Shown here: in pieces, positions 31,822 through 42,858 of the stretch
Layout: every line of letters starts with the position of its first letter
How positions within the stretch are numbered: the first letter of the stretch is position 1
Assembly: GCA_030248215.1 (NCBI GenBank)
Contig: JASANG010002767.1
Location: 62,001-126,000 of the forward strand
Source: Enoplolaimus lenunculus
Lineage: Eukaryota; Nematoda; Enoplea; Enoplida; Thoracostomopsidae
Direction: 5' to 3'
Length of the DNA stretch: 64,000 nt
Notes under the pieces: generated by a model
The model's database searches: none
What the model was told of the DNA's origin: nothing
What the model saw: the letters and a program-made list of their open reading frames with translations, nothing else
Translations under genes and position numbers: made by a program

Positions 31822-32305
31822 ACTTAGCTCCGGTGTTTGTAAAAGCTAAGCTTAGGTTCGCGCTTGCGCTTAAGCTGTCTGATTTGTTCCGGACCGAGGT
31901 ATTTCCTGAGTCTTACAGCATTTTGCACATAACCATATTTTAAAGCTGATTTTGAGAAATCTTCACTAATGTTTCCTGAAATGAATCGTTAATGACGTTT
32001 TTATTTGCACATTGGCATAAATGCTTTTTGCGAAGCGGAAAAATGTGTTTTTGATACGTTTCCTTACAAATCGTGTAAATCATGACGTGTATTGCATGTC
32101 GATTACTTTTTAAAGTTGAGGAACGTTCAAATGTTTTTGATCGCATGGAACCTGTATACCTTGCTTGTTATTGTGATAGCACTAAACTACATTTATAGTT
32201 CTATTCTATATGTGTACCATATTTGATTAATAAAGTTTTGTTCAGTTGGATTGTTTGCAGCTGATATGCTACTGCACATTTTTACGCCAAATCGGAGGTT
32301 AAAAT
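31822..32305. other. intergenic, nothing recognised
   Basis: AT-rich; no gene or repeat end that I can define. Confidence 0.3.
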
Positions 32306-32427
32306 GGCCAATCAGGGGTGGAACAGTATATATAAGCTTATGACAAGCGTAAAAATCATTTTAAGCTTAAGCTTACTCTGTTGCTGTACCACAGAGAAAC
32401 GTTCCGCCCATTATCTTTCCATGGGCC
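32306..32427 (-). mobile_element. telomere-repeat MITE, copy 8 (internally deleted)
   Basis: Left end GGCCAATCAGGGGTGGAACAG; right end TTATCTTTCCATGGGCC. Only about 120 bp: the GCCTAA centre is almost gone (GACAAGCGTAAAA). Confidence 0.7.
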
Positions 32428-32843
32428 GGCGAAATTCGATAGAAGGATGTTCAATTCGCGAATTTTAGCAAATATGTGTAATGTATGTTTATTGACTAAG
32501 CACTTCAGCAGAATCAAAACTTAAGATTTTGTATTAGGGGTAGCATTAGAATGGCGTTTAGCTGCTCGTTCGCGAGTGCTTCCACTATTATATTTCTTGC
32601 GGCTCCCCATTTAGAAATTTCTAGATCCGCCATGGATTCCTTTTCAATAAAGCAACCTTTACGATGACGGGAGCATGAGAAAAACCAATTGTTCACGGTT
32701 TTACGCGATGCTATATTTCTGGAAACAAGGTTTTTAAACCGGAAAAAACGTTTTTTTTTTCGTTGGTCTTGTCGGTGCCCTACCCGGTACGTGAGAATCT
32801 CAAAGCGAATTTGACATTAAGTGGGATCGGTGCAAAAACAAAC
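32428..32843. other. intergenic, no gene seen
   Basis: A minus-strand frame at 32514-32696 contains LEISKWGAARNIIVEALANE but has no ATG with splice context. I cannot assign it. Confidence 0.25.
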
Positions 32844-32992
32844 GGCCACTGTATGGATCATAGTCCTAAGCCTAAAGTGTAAGAATGAGCTTATGCGTAA
32901 AGACTAATCCAAAGCACAAAAATAGTTTTAAACTTATATACTCTATTGCAGTCCCGCAGAAAAACACTCCGCCCTTGGTTTTTACATTGGCC
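32844..32992 (-). mobile_element. telomere-repeat MITE, copy 9, with perfect 8-bp target duplication
   Basis: Ends GGCCACTGTATGGATCATAG and TTTTTACATTGGCC. The octamer AAACAAAC is identical on both sides (32836-32843 and 32993-33000). Left third deleted; only one GCCTAA remains. Confidence 0.85.
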
Positions 32993-33044
32993 AAACAAAC
33001 GCCAAATAAGAGCATTGTCATAACAAGAAAGTGATAGTTTTGGT

Positions 33045-33243
33045 GGCCCATGTACAGAACAGGACCGGATTTGTTTTCCTGCGGGACTGTAATAGAGTCA
33101 GTTGAAGGTTTAGACTAACTTTTTCTTAATCTTAGGCATAGGCTTATGCTTTTAGGCTTATACTTAGAAATAGGCTCATCCTTACACTTAGGCTTTGGGA
33201 GTATGCTTATACTACTGTTCCGGCCCTGTTGTATACATGGACC
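33045..33243 (+). mobile_element. telomere-repeat MITE, copy 10 (CAGGRCCGG subfamily)
   Basis: Ends GGCCCATGTACAGAACAGGA and CCTGTTGTATACATGGACC. Flanking octamers GTTTTGGT and GTTTTTGT differ at one base. TTAGGC variants in the centre. Confidence 0.8.
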
Positions 33244-33271
33244 GTTTTTGTTTATATATCGAGGCAACATG

Positions 33272-33500
33272 GAGTGTGTCATCAAATTTTGGAGTCGGTT
33301 TCTCAGGCGAATCTTTATCTTGTATTTCGTAAATATTTGTTTTAATCGATCATGAAACAAAGTCTTAAATTTCTGCCTTTATGTTTTGCAAATTTCAGAC
33401 ATATTTCTGAAAATTTTTCACAAACAATAGTCTGGAATTCAATAAATATATGCCTGGATTCCGTATTAAGACATAAATTGAATAAAGTTTCAGAAAATAT
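33272..33500. repeat. dispersed repeat shared with 42575-42858
   Basis: ATCAAATTTTGGAGTCGGTT...CATGAAACAAAGTCTTAAATT...AGTCTGGAATTCAA follows the same order as at 42575-42858 (by eye about 75-80% alike). Function unknown. Confidence 0.6.
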
Positions 33501-33504
33501 TTAC

Positions 33505-33776
33505 TTAACCCTTTCTCACATGAATATTTTCAGATTTCCCCTGAGACCTACATTTATGCTAGGATTCGAACTCAGGTGACTGGAGTGGGAGGCGTATACC
33601 ATCACCACTGAGGTATAGGAGTTTGACGCTCGAGCCCGATGGGGCTCTCACGTCTTGTGGTGATTTAGTACTATGTATACGTGTTGCAATTGTTAAACAC
33701 GGTGCGATATACATTATTTAACGTATATACACTGCGCTTAGTTGCCTATAGGCAACTCAATGTGAGAAGGGGTTAA
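33505..33776 (-). mobile_element. TTAA-flanked piggyBac-like element with tRNA-like core, copy 1
   Basis: TTAA at both ends (33505-33508, 33773-33776), each followed by CCC(T/C)TTCTCACAT, as expected of piggyBac-type elements. On the minus strand the core (about 33549-33613) reads ACCTCAGTGGTGATGG (A-box-like) and GAGTTCGAATCC (B box), with CCTCCCAC where the anticodon loop would be. The opposite arm contains the small palindrome GTTGCCTATAGGCAAC. 272 bp, non-coding. Confidence 0.75.
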
Positions 33777-33797
33777 ATTTAAGATAATTTGTCTTGT

Positions 33798-34126
33798 GTG
33801 TAGTGACCCGAATAAGATGGGGAAGTAATAACAGTCCGGGGTCTCAATTTTGGTCCTGAATCAATATAAAAGTCTTTCCCTAAAATAGAGTCAGCAAATG
33901 GATTGTCTAATATTACTAATTAAACCATAAACGTCAATCACCCTATTTATATATCGCTTAAATGCTCCCTGGAGCATAATAAATGCAGTACAAAACATCA
34001 TTCATTACTCAAACGAATAGCTACGAGTTAAAGGTGTGTGCTCCAAACAACTGGGCTTAGCAAGAGGGGGTACTTTCGGCAGAGGCAAAGTAAATGGTCT
34101 ACTTTTCTTATTCGGGTTACTATAGA
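33798..34126. mobile_element. TGTAGTGACCCGAATAAG family element
   Basis: Left end GTGTAGTGACCCGAATAAGA, right end CTTATTCGGGTTACTATAG. About 330 bp. Lies just beyond the 3' end of the K2P gene (stop at 34161). Confidence 0.7.
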
Positions 34127-34160
34127 GTACTGAAGCAATTAAAATGTTATGATCCTAATT

Positions 34161-37100
34161 TTAACAACGTTTATCGCTATTGCCAGCTGTAGGATTATGC
34201 ACAGGACTGCATGTCGTTTCGTCAAAATCGCTTGTATAAATTTCGGACAAATCCGTTAGTGCTTTTAAATGTTCAGGGAGGGCAGAATACGCGCTTTGGG
34301 GGTGGTTTATTCGGACGCTATAACGTTGTGACCGTTGCGATGGTTGGTTTTTCGTTATTCCACTGTTGCGAATCGTTCTCAAAGTCGTTTGATCGTCAAA
34401 ATACAAGAATTCTTCAGATCCGCGGTTGACGCTTGAAAAACATTCGGGTCTCACCGGCTCGTACATCGGGCTAATGGGGAGCCGAAGCGACCGACCCCGA
34501 GCTCGAGGTTTAAAATTTTCGTCGACCGCATTTTCAACAATTGTGTCCAAGTTGTCAAGTAGTTTATCAAAATCGTTTTGTGATATTGGCATTTGCGTTG
34601 CGACGTTTTGTAGCAAATTTCCCAGCGTCACTCGTTTTCCACCGATCCAAACGTACTGAGTGCCCAAATTTTTCATTTTTCGACCAAAATATTGAACTTT
34701 TCGCAGGAATTCGGCTAAATAGTCGATCATCATTGTTGTGATCACAAGCCCTACTGTCAAGTATAAATAGGTTAGCGGAAAATAGCTGTAGTTTTTTGGA
34801 TAAATATCACCGAAACCGATTGTTGTCAAACTGACGAAAGTAAAATATCCAGCTTCCCATCGGGTCATATTTTCCCATAATGGTAATAGTAAAATTCCCA
34901 TAATATTCCAGATTAGAAATGCAACAAAAATGGCTGGACGCACGTCGTAGTCTTCTGCATCCGTGGCGGTGTTCGATTGGTCGGCGGTATCGTCTATGAA
35001 GTCTCCGTTGTGATCTGGTGAGCTGTGTTCATTGCAGGAAGATACTACTTGAATATCGGATTGCTTACGCTGTGCGGAATCTTTGATTTCAGCGATACAG
35101 TTGGTGTCAATATTTGGTGTTAGTGGAGTGTTCAATTTGGACGTCTATAATGTGAATGAAGCCCTATTCACACATTGCCAAGTTTTGCAGCAAGAATGTG
35201 CAACTTCATGTTTGGTTTCGAAAACCCACAATAAAACTTGGAACTGTAAGTTGTAGTTGAACCACGTTCTCGCTGCAAAATGTTCCATGTGGAAGTTGCA
35301 GCTGCAACTTTTAACTACTAAACCTTGCACTACAAACTACAATTGTAAGTTCTCGCTGCAAAAACTTGAGCTTGGGAACGGACTTTAGCTTATAAATTTT
35401 CACAAAATCTTATTCTCATTGAGCCTGGTTCTGAGTCAAAGCTTCAGGATCTATACTATTAGGTTCGACTTGGCAGTTATGCTGTTGGCGGTACATACGT
35501 AGCCAGTTATATTTCATGCGTCACCCTCAGGCTCGTTGGTAAGAGGTGCCAGGGTGCTCAGGTCTCTAGAAAACTGTTGCCCCTACCGGAATTACTTTAA
35601 TCATGCTTGTATATATGCCGAATTCTAGCCATGCTCTATATGTTTTGATTTGGTCAATAATATTACGATAACAGGCTTGCTCCAAAAGGAAGGGGCATAA
35701 GGTGTATCAAGAAACGAACCAGTTTCATAGTCAAAACACTTAATATTATTTTACCGAATGTACAGAACTTTTTGTTTTTATGATGAAAATAAATTAGTTC
35801 TTGAAAACCATCTCTTACTTGATCTTTAGGCTTCCAGCGATTGAAAAGCAATCTCCAACAGCTGTGCTGAGTTTTACGGTGTCGCTTCGCATGTGATCGC
35901 GCTTTCTTCCAAGCAGATATTTGCCGATGTGATGCCGTCAACCATTCGGTGAGAATACGACCTATGTTCGCTAGACCAAGGTAGCCGAGTGGAATGCCGA
36001 TCAGTGAAAATATCATTGTCACCGCTTGTCCGAGGGTGGTTTTAGGGACGACGTGACCGTAGCCTAAAAGGAAACAAAAGTTATGGAGACCACGCCCACG
36101 ATTCGAACCTTATACCTTTTAGGCTCGAGTAAAGTATGCTGCTGTTAAACATTTTATAACGATATGTTATATGTTAAGTTCGTGAAATGAAGATGACGAC
36201 CGTATCAAGTAGGGCCGGACTGACACTAAAATCGGATCAGGCATTTTGATAAAAACCAGGGCCCAACCGAAGGTCTGGCAGCGGCTCCGGAAGAAAATTC
36301 ATCATCCGGCTTCGCTATAACTTCCGCCAGTGGTTCTAGCAATTTGGGCTGGGGAAATTTTTTTATTGTTTTTGGAAAAATTTATTTATTTGGTGCGTTT
36401 CATTTGACAACGTTTAACTGCCTAATTTCGCTTCATCTGTGGCTTCATTGACCTCCGGCTCCCATATTTTTCACCTCTGGATGCACCCTGAAAACCGTCT
36501 CACCACTGACTGTTTAGAAGGCTGTTTGCACAACCAATATTTTTCGTACCGAGTGGCCCCAATCTCAACCCGCCCATAAGGGAATTAAATACAACAGATG
36601 TAGATACACAAGGCTTTTAGTCACTGGTGTGAAAGCAAGAATTTGTCTTTTCTTTAATATAAGAGTTTCCGAGGGACTGCGTCGAAAACTTGTCAACCCG
36701 ATGAGGGTCCTTGGGGTTAAATGGCAGGATGTAAGCGGATAGTAAAAATAACGGAAACGGATAGTGAGAAAATAACGCAAACGGATATTGAAAATAACAA
36801 TTTCCGTTATTTCTATAACGGAAACGGATTTTTGCCGTAAACGGATATCCGGTTACTCCCTGGTATATGGCTGTCCCGCCCTTCCTATACTGAGACCTGT
36901 TTATCCGGTCCAAAAACTTTAGGTAAGCAGGAATTTAGGATTATTCGCAAGTGGGGCCAACAGTTTCCAGGGGTTCAATTTTTCTTAAACTTTTTTAAAG
37001 CACTTTAACCATTCCCGCAGAGCGTAGATTATTAGCAGTAATTGCAAATGTAGCACATGCAGCAAATACACAATGCACAGTGTTTAACAATTAACGCACT

Positions 37101-38774
37101 TGCGCAGTACAAGACACTCAATAATATATGAGCGCTTCCTTGTGCTCGAACGTCAAGCTCTCATACCTGAAGTGGTTCTGATAATCTATAGTCCTATCCG
37201 AAATAACGGAATTCGTATTCTTGCTGCAAAATAGGTGTCTGATAAAATAGAGAATATTCATACACTGCCTAACATGTTGAGTCAAATTGACTCTCTCTGA
37301 AATAGGCTCTACGAGACTACACAAACTGAGTCAAATTCGACTCCGCTGGAGTCAAATTCGACTCACTGAATCGTCCGTTTGACTCTGGCGCAGTCGAAAT
37401 AGCTTTGCTTACCGATTGTTGTAACGATGCTAAACGTAAACAATACTGCAGATCCAAATGACCAATCAGGTTCATCTTTATCTTGTGAAATTTGTGGAGT
37501 TTTCGTTGTTAGCGTTTCGCTGGTGTTACTCGACGTCTCCAATAACTTTGAATCGTCTGGTGATTGAGTTGAGAACAAACCAAAATTTTTGGCATTTGAA
37601 TTGGGGGTCTTGTTGTTATTTTGAGCTGATGTCTCTATATAACTTATTAGCAATGCCCCAAGTATCAAGTACAATATAGTTGTAGTCAAAAGAAGTAGAG
37701 GTAACGGAACTCGGAGGGTCTAAAACGAACAATTTGTTAAAAAATTTGGATTTAAACTTTTTGAATTTTGCAATTTTTTTAACCAAAATTTCAAAAGAAT
37801 CTTATTTTGTGTGCTAGCATATCGTCTTATATGCGTGAAATGTTTGCAAAAGATTAAATTAATATTTTTTCGTATTTTTTGCGATATACCATCTGAAAAA
37901 TAATCCGACGGTCTTTATAACAACATGAACACTGTCGTGCTTAAGTGTGCATTAACAGTACTATAAGCAATAACATCCCGGCCAATGTAAAGAACAGGGG
38001 CTAAACAGTATTATAAGCTTATTCCTAAGCCTAAGCCTAACCATAAGCATAAGCCTAAGCGTAAGAATGAGCATATTACTAGCCTAAGCCTATGGCAAGC
38101 AAAAAAATTAGTCTAAAGCTTAAGCTTACTCTTTTCTAGTCCCACTGAAAAACGTTCCGCTCCTGATCTTTACATGGGTCAGCATTCCTAAGCGTAAAAC
38201 CAATACATCGGTGTAAGGATAACCACATTACTAAGGCTAGGCCTAAGCCTAAGCATGACCAAAAAATGGTCTACGCTTAAGATTATTCTAAGATTATTCT
38301 ATTGCAGTCCCGCGGAAAAACGGTACCAAAATAGCGTAGGCCATGGCTTCTGTAATATATACGAGACTTGCAAAGTAACGATTCGACGTACCATTTTTAC
38401 ATGTTTCTAAATAAAGTTAAGTCACGTATCCATGTAAACTTGATCTATTTTATACACAAAATTTGCTCTCGTTTTTAACGTCAGATAACTTTTTTATGAC
38501 TGTAGACTGCAAAAAATGGTTATTCAAATTGACTCTTTCCGAATTACGATCTACTGGACTACACAAATTCAGTCAAATTCGACTCCGCCAGAGTCAAATT
38601 CTACTCACTGAGTCGCACGTTTGACTCTGGCGGAGTCGAATTTGACTCCGTTTGTGTAGTCCCGTAGAGCCTATTCGGAGAGAGTCAATTTGACTCACCA
38701 TTTTTGCAGTGTACTTACGTGATTGAATACTTACGTCAAGTGCAGATTTCGAATCTTTATAAAGCAGCATATTT
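34161..38774 (-). CDS. two-pore-domain (K2P/TWK) potassium channel
   Basis: Potassium leak channel of the plasma membrane; two subunits make one pore. Minus-strand exons: 38774-38735 (NMLLYKDSKSALD), 37719-37413, 36063-35819 and 35144-34161 (TAA), all in phase, about 524 residues. Order: first helix LRVPLPLLLLTTTILYLILG; extracellular loop with NKT and NTS glycosylation sites; pore 1 SIVTTIGYG, its filter split across the 37413/36063 junction; helix 2 MIFSLIGIPLGYLGLANIG; a basic then Ser/Asp-rich linker; helix 3 AIFVAFLIWNIMGILLLP; pore 2 FTFVSLTTIGFGD; helix 4 YLYLTVGLVITTMMIDYLAE; a long cytoplasmic tail of about 190 residues with an RGRSLR motif. The first exon contains an ATG (38770-38768) preceded by one codon, so either this is the start or another 5' exon exists. 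Transposons sit close to two donors. C. elegans has dozens of twk genes; I cannot pick the orthologue. Confidence 0.88.
35150..35390. repeat. AAGTTGCAGCTGCAACTT repeat in K2P intron 3
   Basis: Starts CTATTCACACATTGCCAAGTTTT and includes GAAGTTGCAGCTGCAACTTT and CTCGCTGCAAAAACTTG, partly inverted copies of one another. Related to 24785-25365. It begins only a few bases outside the acceptor of the last exon. Confidence 0.45.
36257..36491. mobile_element. hAT-like CAGGG...CCCTG element in K2P intron 2
   Basis: Ends CAGGGCCCAACCGAAGG and CACCTCTGGATGCACCCTG. Short member of the family at 15698-16350. A further CCGTTATTT...CCGGTTACTCCCTGG block lies at about 36740-36865. Confidence 0.55.
37266..37410. 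mobile_element. palindromic GAGTCAAATTGACTC element, truncated at a K2P splice donor
   Basis: Left end CATGTTGAGTCAAATTGACT. The right arm breaks off after GACTCTGGCGCAGTCGAA and the K2P donor (GTAAGC, minus strand) follows at 37412, so the element reaches to within about a dozen bases of the exon. Confidence 0.65.
37980..38180 (-). mobile_element. telomere-repeat MITE, copy 11, in K2P intron 1
   Basis: Ends GGCCAATGTAAAGAACAGGG and CTGATCTTTACATGGGTC; flanks AACATCCC and AGCATTCC share six of eight bases. GCCTAA and GCATAA units in the centre. A second, decayed copy (CCTAAGCGTAAAACC... to GCGGAAAAACGG) continues at 38181-38343. Confidence 0.75.
38504..38714. mobile_element. palindromic GAGTCAAATTGACTC element in K2P intron 1
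   Basis: Ends GACTGCAAAAAATGGTTATT and CACCATTTTTGCAGTGTAC. The right end lies about 20 bp from the donor of the first K2P exon (38734). Arms meet at about 38610. Confidence 0.75.
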
Positions 38775-38939
38775 CTGAGATACAAGTCGAATTATCAAAT
38801 TTGTATTACCATCTAAAATATTAATGTTGCCTCAATTTTAGTGGTTTTGTTTTGGTTGCTGCTATACTTCAACTGCATCGACCTGTTGTGCGCTGGTTTA
38901 TGAGCGTAGTCAACATTTTGGAAACGGAAGATACATATA

Positions 38940-39366
38940 TCATATATGAAAACAGGTTTGCGGGTTACGGGTCACAGGTCACTTAGGAAACTTTTGGCGC
39001 GGGTCAGTGTGGGTTACGAATCAACCCTTCAGACTTGCAGACCCGCGCGGGTCTATGCGGGTCCGTCCGTTCTATTTTAGTGTGTGAAAATTTGACAGCG
39101 TTCACGAATAAGCCCAAAAATTGTTGAGGTCATAAGCATTTGTATAGAACACTACAAAACCACATAGAATGTAAGTAACTTGTCGGCGCAAAATGCAGTT
39201 GTACGTCATAATAATATATCAATATGGTTTTTCCTTATAATGTAACTCGATTTTAGTTTTTAAGCACCATATTTGGTTTGTGGGTCACCTTTGTCACAGG
39301 TCAAGAGAACCGCAGGTCATTCGGGTCCCGGGTCAAAAGGTTGTGACCCATTTCCATCTCTGATTT
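38940..39366. repeat. GGGTCAC-rich inverted element
   Basis: Contains many GGGTTACGGGTCACAGGTCA and ACCCGCGCGGGTC motifs. The right end reads TTGTGACCCATTTCCATCTC. The layout suggests a diverged terminal-inverted-repeat element; the left end is not clear. Confidence 0.4.
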
Positions 39367-40238
39367 ATATATTGGAAAAGCATTATATATTAATTAAAGT
39401 GGATTGATATGCCTTCAATTGTTGGAAAAGTATATATTGTATTAATTGAAACGCAACCAATTATAATACAATATCGGATCTGTCAAATACATCTGCGGTT
39501 CACTGAGATTGGATATTGACGGATTTAGACAAGATAAACGCTTCTGAAACCTGTATTATGCCTGTTTTTAATGTAAAAACATGCCAATAGGTTAGAAACG
39601 CATCCGTTATTCCAGTAGGTATATACCCGTGAGGCGCAAAGCATTGTGACCTCCTTTTCATTTTAAACCAGGCTTCGCAATCTCGTGGACAAGATTGTTC
39701 AGGAGCTGCTTATAGTTATGGATGCTCCAGACAAGACTAAATTTTGTTCAAACCATCAGCCTAAAGTTTCATCAAAGCCAAAGCCTCAAATAGTTAAATA
39801 TCCTTACTACTGTGTATGCAAATACTTGCATATCTGGGGATCTACAGTTCCTTGGGTGTCTGTAAACCCGTCTTAAAATATTTTATATATAAAATCGAAA
39901 AAATGTTCCAAGTCAGACGGTATCAGTCCAGCCGATGCGTCAAAGTATCGCATATTTACCGTAGATTAACCGCAGATACGAACCTGTGAACGACCCTTAA
40001 ATTGGTTTCTGGATGCGTCAGCGAATTCAGCGCTGTATCTGCGGTCGGCGCAAAGCTGCAGTAACGAATTTACTTTGTTCGCGTGTTAACATTTGCGTTT
40101 AACATGGCTTGTAAATGATGGATGCTTATTGTCATTTAAAAATACGGACATAAAAGCCTAAATCAGTGTATAACACTTTAAGCATCAGCAATGTATATAC
40201 GCTTTTACAGCTTTGGAATATTAAACCGCTAGATTCTA
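39367..40238. other. intergenic; one weak exon candidate
   Basis: After AAACCAG (about 39667-39673) an open frame reads LRNLVDKIVQELLIVMDAPD and remains open to a donor-like TGT|GTATGC near 39818. It has no start and no partner exon that I can find, so I do not call it a gene. The rest is AT-rich. Confidence 0.25.
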
Positions 40239-40457
40239 TGCCCATATTCTCAAATTGTAGTCCATATCATCAGTTTGTTATAGGTCATATAAATTTCGAA
40301 CCAGCCCATGAATAATTTCCAAAGTTTGATAAGCTGTTGCATTGCGCAGGCAATAGCTATATTAGCTTAACAGTTGTATAGTTGCCGCTGTTTGTTCTTT
40401 TGACAATTTATCACAGACTGGTGATAGGTGCTACATTACGTTTGAGAATACGGGCCT
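40239..40457. mobile_element. GGCCCATATTCTCAAA family element
   Basis: Left end TGCCCATATTCTCAAATTGT, right end ACGTTTGAGAATACGGGCC, with an inner arm ATCACAGACTGGTGATAGGT. About 220 bp. Confidence 0.65.
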
Positions 40458-40920
40458 TCGCGTTAAAAATTTGTTGCTGTAAGTGGGTGCGTACGAAGTA
40501 GTTTCTTAAGTTTTACTGTGAGTCTACTTTGGTATTCTAGTGTGTGGCTTTTTTCAAATTTGAAGTATAGTTGAACTGATTGAAGAAAAATGCCATAAAA
40601 TTGTATTATGTGAAAACGACAATTAGCAAAAGGCCAACGATGCGAAAACACCGTTGTCGACACGGAACAATAATGGTTTCTTCAATGTAAACAACTGCGC
40701 TATGAAAAGCTGTTTACAAACTATATAAGCACATACATGAAACGAAATGATGTTTACATTGTTACCCGTTTAGCTTAAAAATCTGGCATAAAGCCTAAAT
40801 TATCCGGCTTGGTAAACAATTCTATTAACGAAATCGTAAGCGGATTTTCGGGCAAAATTGGATCGTTTTTCAAAATGTTTGGACCACTCCGAAATCTGTA
40901 GAGCGGTTTTATATCTTGTT
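40458..40920. other. intergenic, nothing recognised
   Basis: AT-rich; no gene or repeat that I can define. Confidence 0.3.
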
Positions 40921-40973
40921 TAAGTTTCAAGGTTTTAGTGTATGTAGGTACATCTAGATATATTGATATATGT

Positions 40974-41172
40974 ACACTGCAAGAAATGAGTCAAATTGAC
41001 GCTCTCCAAAATAGGCTTTTCCTGACTACGCAAAGTGAGTCAAAATTCGACTCCGCCAGAGTCAAATTGAGTCGAAGTTGACTCTGGCGAAGTCAAATTT
41101 TGACTCACTTTGTGTAGTCAGGAAAAGCCTATTTCGGAGAGAGTCAATTTGACTCACGATTTTTTGCACTGT
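40974..41172. mobile_element. palindromic GAGTCAAATTGACTC element, first duplicate
   Basis: TA-flanked ends CACTGCAAGAAATGAGTC and GACTCACGATTTTTTGCACTG. Nearly perfect palindrome about 200 bp long; flanking TA dinucleotides suggest a Tc1/mariner-type target site. Confidence 0.8.
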
Positions 41173-41283
41173 ATATATACAAATAAGATTATAGGTCACC
41201 GCAATAAAAGACGAAAGCAACATCAAGTGTTAAGTTTCAAGGTTTTAGTTTATGTAGGTATATCTAGATATATTGATATATGT

Positions 41284-41482
41284 ACACTGCAAGAAATGAG
41301 TCAAATTGACGCTCTCCAAAATAGGCTTTTCCTGACTACGCAAAGTGAGTCAAAATTCGACTCCGCCAGAGTCAAATTGAGTCGAAGTTGACTCTGGCGA
41401 AGTCAAATTTTGACTCACTTTGTGTAGTCAGGAAAAGCCTATTTCGGAGAGAGTCAATTTGACTCACGATTATTTGCACTGT
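41284..41482. mobile_element. palindromic GAGTCAAATTGACTC element, second duplicate
   Basis: Copy of the element at 40974-41172 carried by the 310-bp duplication; the right end differs by one base (GATTATTTGCACTG). Confidence 0.8.
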
Positions 41483-41489
41483 ATATATA

Positions 41490-41825
41490 CAAATAAGATT
41501 ATAGGTCACCGCAATAAAAGACGAAAGCAACATCAAGTGTGTTAGCTGAAGCTTTTAAAACGGTAAGAATTGCTCTGCACATTTTATTTAGGCTTCAAAT
41601 TGCGTATGAAGAGCGGTTCAACAATGTGAAGTGCGAAATTAAACTTAGAAGCCGTATTTTGTCTCGGGGCTGCAGAAACGACCGAAAATTTATCCGATTT
41701 ACACTTATGCAAATTAAATGTGCAGAGCAATTCTTATACCGTTTTCAAATTTTCAGCTAACACGAATGTTGCTTTCTTCTTTTAATGCGGTGACCTATCT
41801 TATGTGTATAGTATTTGCGATTTGA
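41490..41825. mobile_element. inverted-repeat element with about 100-bp arms
   Basis: AGGTCACCGCAATAAAAGAC...GTTAGCTGAAGCTTTTAAAA...AGAATTGCTCTGCACATTT returns inverted as AAATGTGCAGAGCAATTCTT...TTCAGCTAAC...GCGGTGACCT. The left arm's outer part (41172-41230) also appears once more in the first 310-bp duplicate. The 73-codon frame across it is not a gene. Confidence 0.65.
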
Positions 41826-42227
41826 TATAAATTATATGTATATATAGTGCTTTTAGCGCTGTACGCAGTGGGTTTTAGTAGTATACAATACACAATACAA
41901 AAGTTTAGCTTGTGAAGTCGGCCAGAAGCTAAAAACTAGGGAAAACTGAAATTGGTCCTAGTGTACGGATAGACATGTCACCACTCACCAGGTTCGTTTG
42001 AAAAATTAATAGTCAAAAAGTGGCTAAAAGTGGATAGGCCACCGTGACAAGGCAAAGTAAAAATCAGATAAAATCAATATTGAAAACACACATTTGTTAG
42101 CAACATTTTTAAATTCATTTTATTCAAAGGCGTAAACGCTGGCTTAGGGGGCTTAGCTCCACTGCTACTGTTCAGCTACGGGGCTAACTTTTTTAGCGTA
42201 TTTTACTCAACTGTATTTACAAACAAA
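41826..42227. other. intergenic, nothing recognised
   Basis: AT-rich; no gene or defined repeat. Confidence 0.3.
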
Positions 42228-42436
42228 ACAAATTGTCCTGAAATTTCAAGACTATGTTGTTAAATTTTCAAGACAAATATCTGGTATTTCAGACATTGAC
42301 AGCCTTAAAAAGCTCAAAAATTCGCATCTTATATGGTTAAAACAGATGTCTTACATTCAAAAAATTGTTACCAATTATATAACATAAAATTCTTCCTTTC
42401 AAGACATAGCTGTCTTATATTCAAGAGTAAATTTTG
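42228..42436. repeat. AAGACAT palindromic repeat
   Basis: Motifs TTTCAAGACTATGTTG, TTTTCAAGACAAATAT and CAAGACATAGCTGTCTTATA, related to 15288-15512. Confidence 0.5.
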
Positions 42437-42574
42437 TTATTTTTATGTATATAAAAAAGATACTCAAAACTGTATATATATATAAATAATCGAATTTCAC
42501 TGGTATTTCGGATTGCGCTCAGGGTCTTCTTCAACTTAAGGTTGCAAAATTGGAGCATTTGACTAATCTTTAGC

Positions 42575-42858
42575 AATCAAATTTTGCAGTCGGTTTCCCC
42601 GGCAAATCTTTCTCTTGTATTTCAGATATATTTGTTTTATACTTTGAAATATTTGTCTTAATCGTTCATGAAACAAAGTCTTAAATTTCAAACTTTTACG
42701 TTTTGCAATTTTCAGACACTTATTTCTAAAAATTTTCAGAAATAACAGTCTGGAATTCAAAACATATATGTCTGGAGTCAGTGATAAGACATATATAATT
42801 GTCTTAAATTTCTGACAATATTTCTTGAATATAGGACAATTTATTTTGTGTGTAGGCC
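42575..42858. repeat. dispersed repeat shared with 33272-33500
   Basis: TCAAATTTTGCAGTCGGTTT...CATGAAACAAAGTCTTAAATT...AGTCTGGAATTCAA. Extends further than the sister copy, ending in ATAGGACAATTTATTTTGTG. Confidence 0.6.

Larger units (their letters stand above)
40921..41540. repeat. 310-bp direct tandem duplication containing a transposon
   Basis: 40921-41230 and 41231-41540 are adjacent copies differing at only a few bases (for example GTGTATGTAGGTACATC against GTTTATGTAGGTATATC). Each contains a full palindromic element, so the duplication is more recent than the insertion. Confidence 0.9.

Noticed and set aside
34211-34741. Plus-strand frames of 66-77 codons
   Set aside because: Antisense shadows of the last K2P exon.
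36085-36165. Minus-strand tRNA in K2P intron 2 (GGTTCGAATCG)
   Set aside because: Only a B-box-like motif; no acceptor stem or A box can be folded around it.
40921-41540. CRISPR-like direct repeats
   Set aside because: Eukaryotic context; only two 310-bp copies, each holding a palindromic transposon, with no repeat-spacer pattern.
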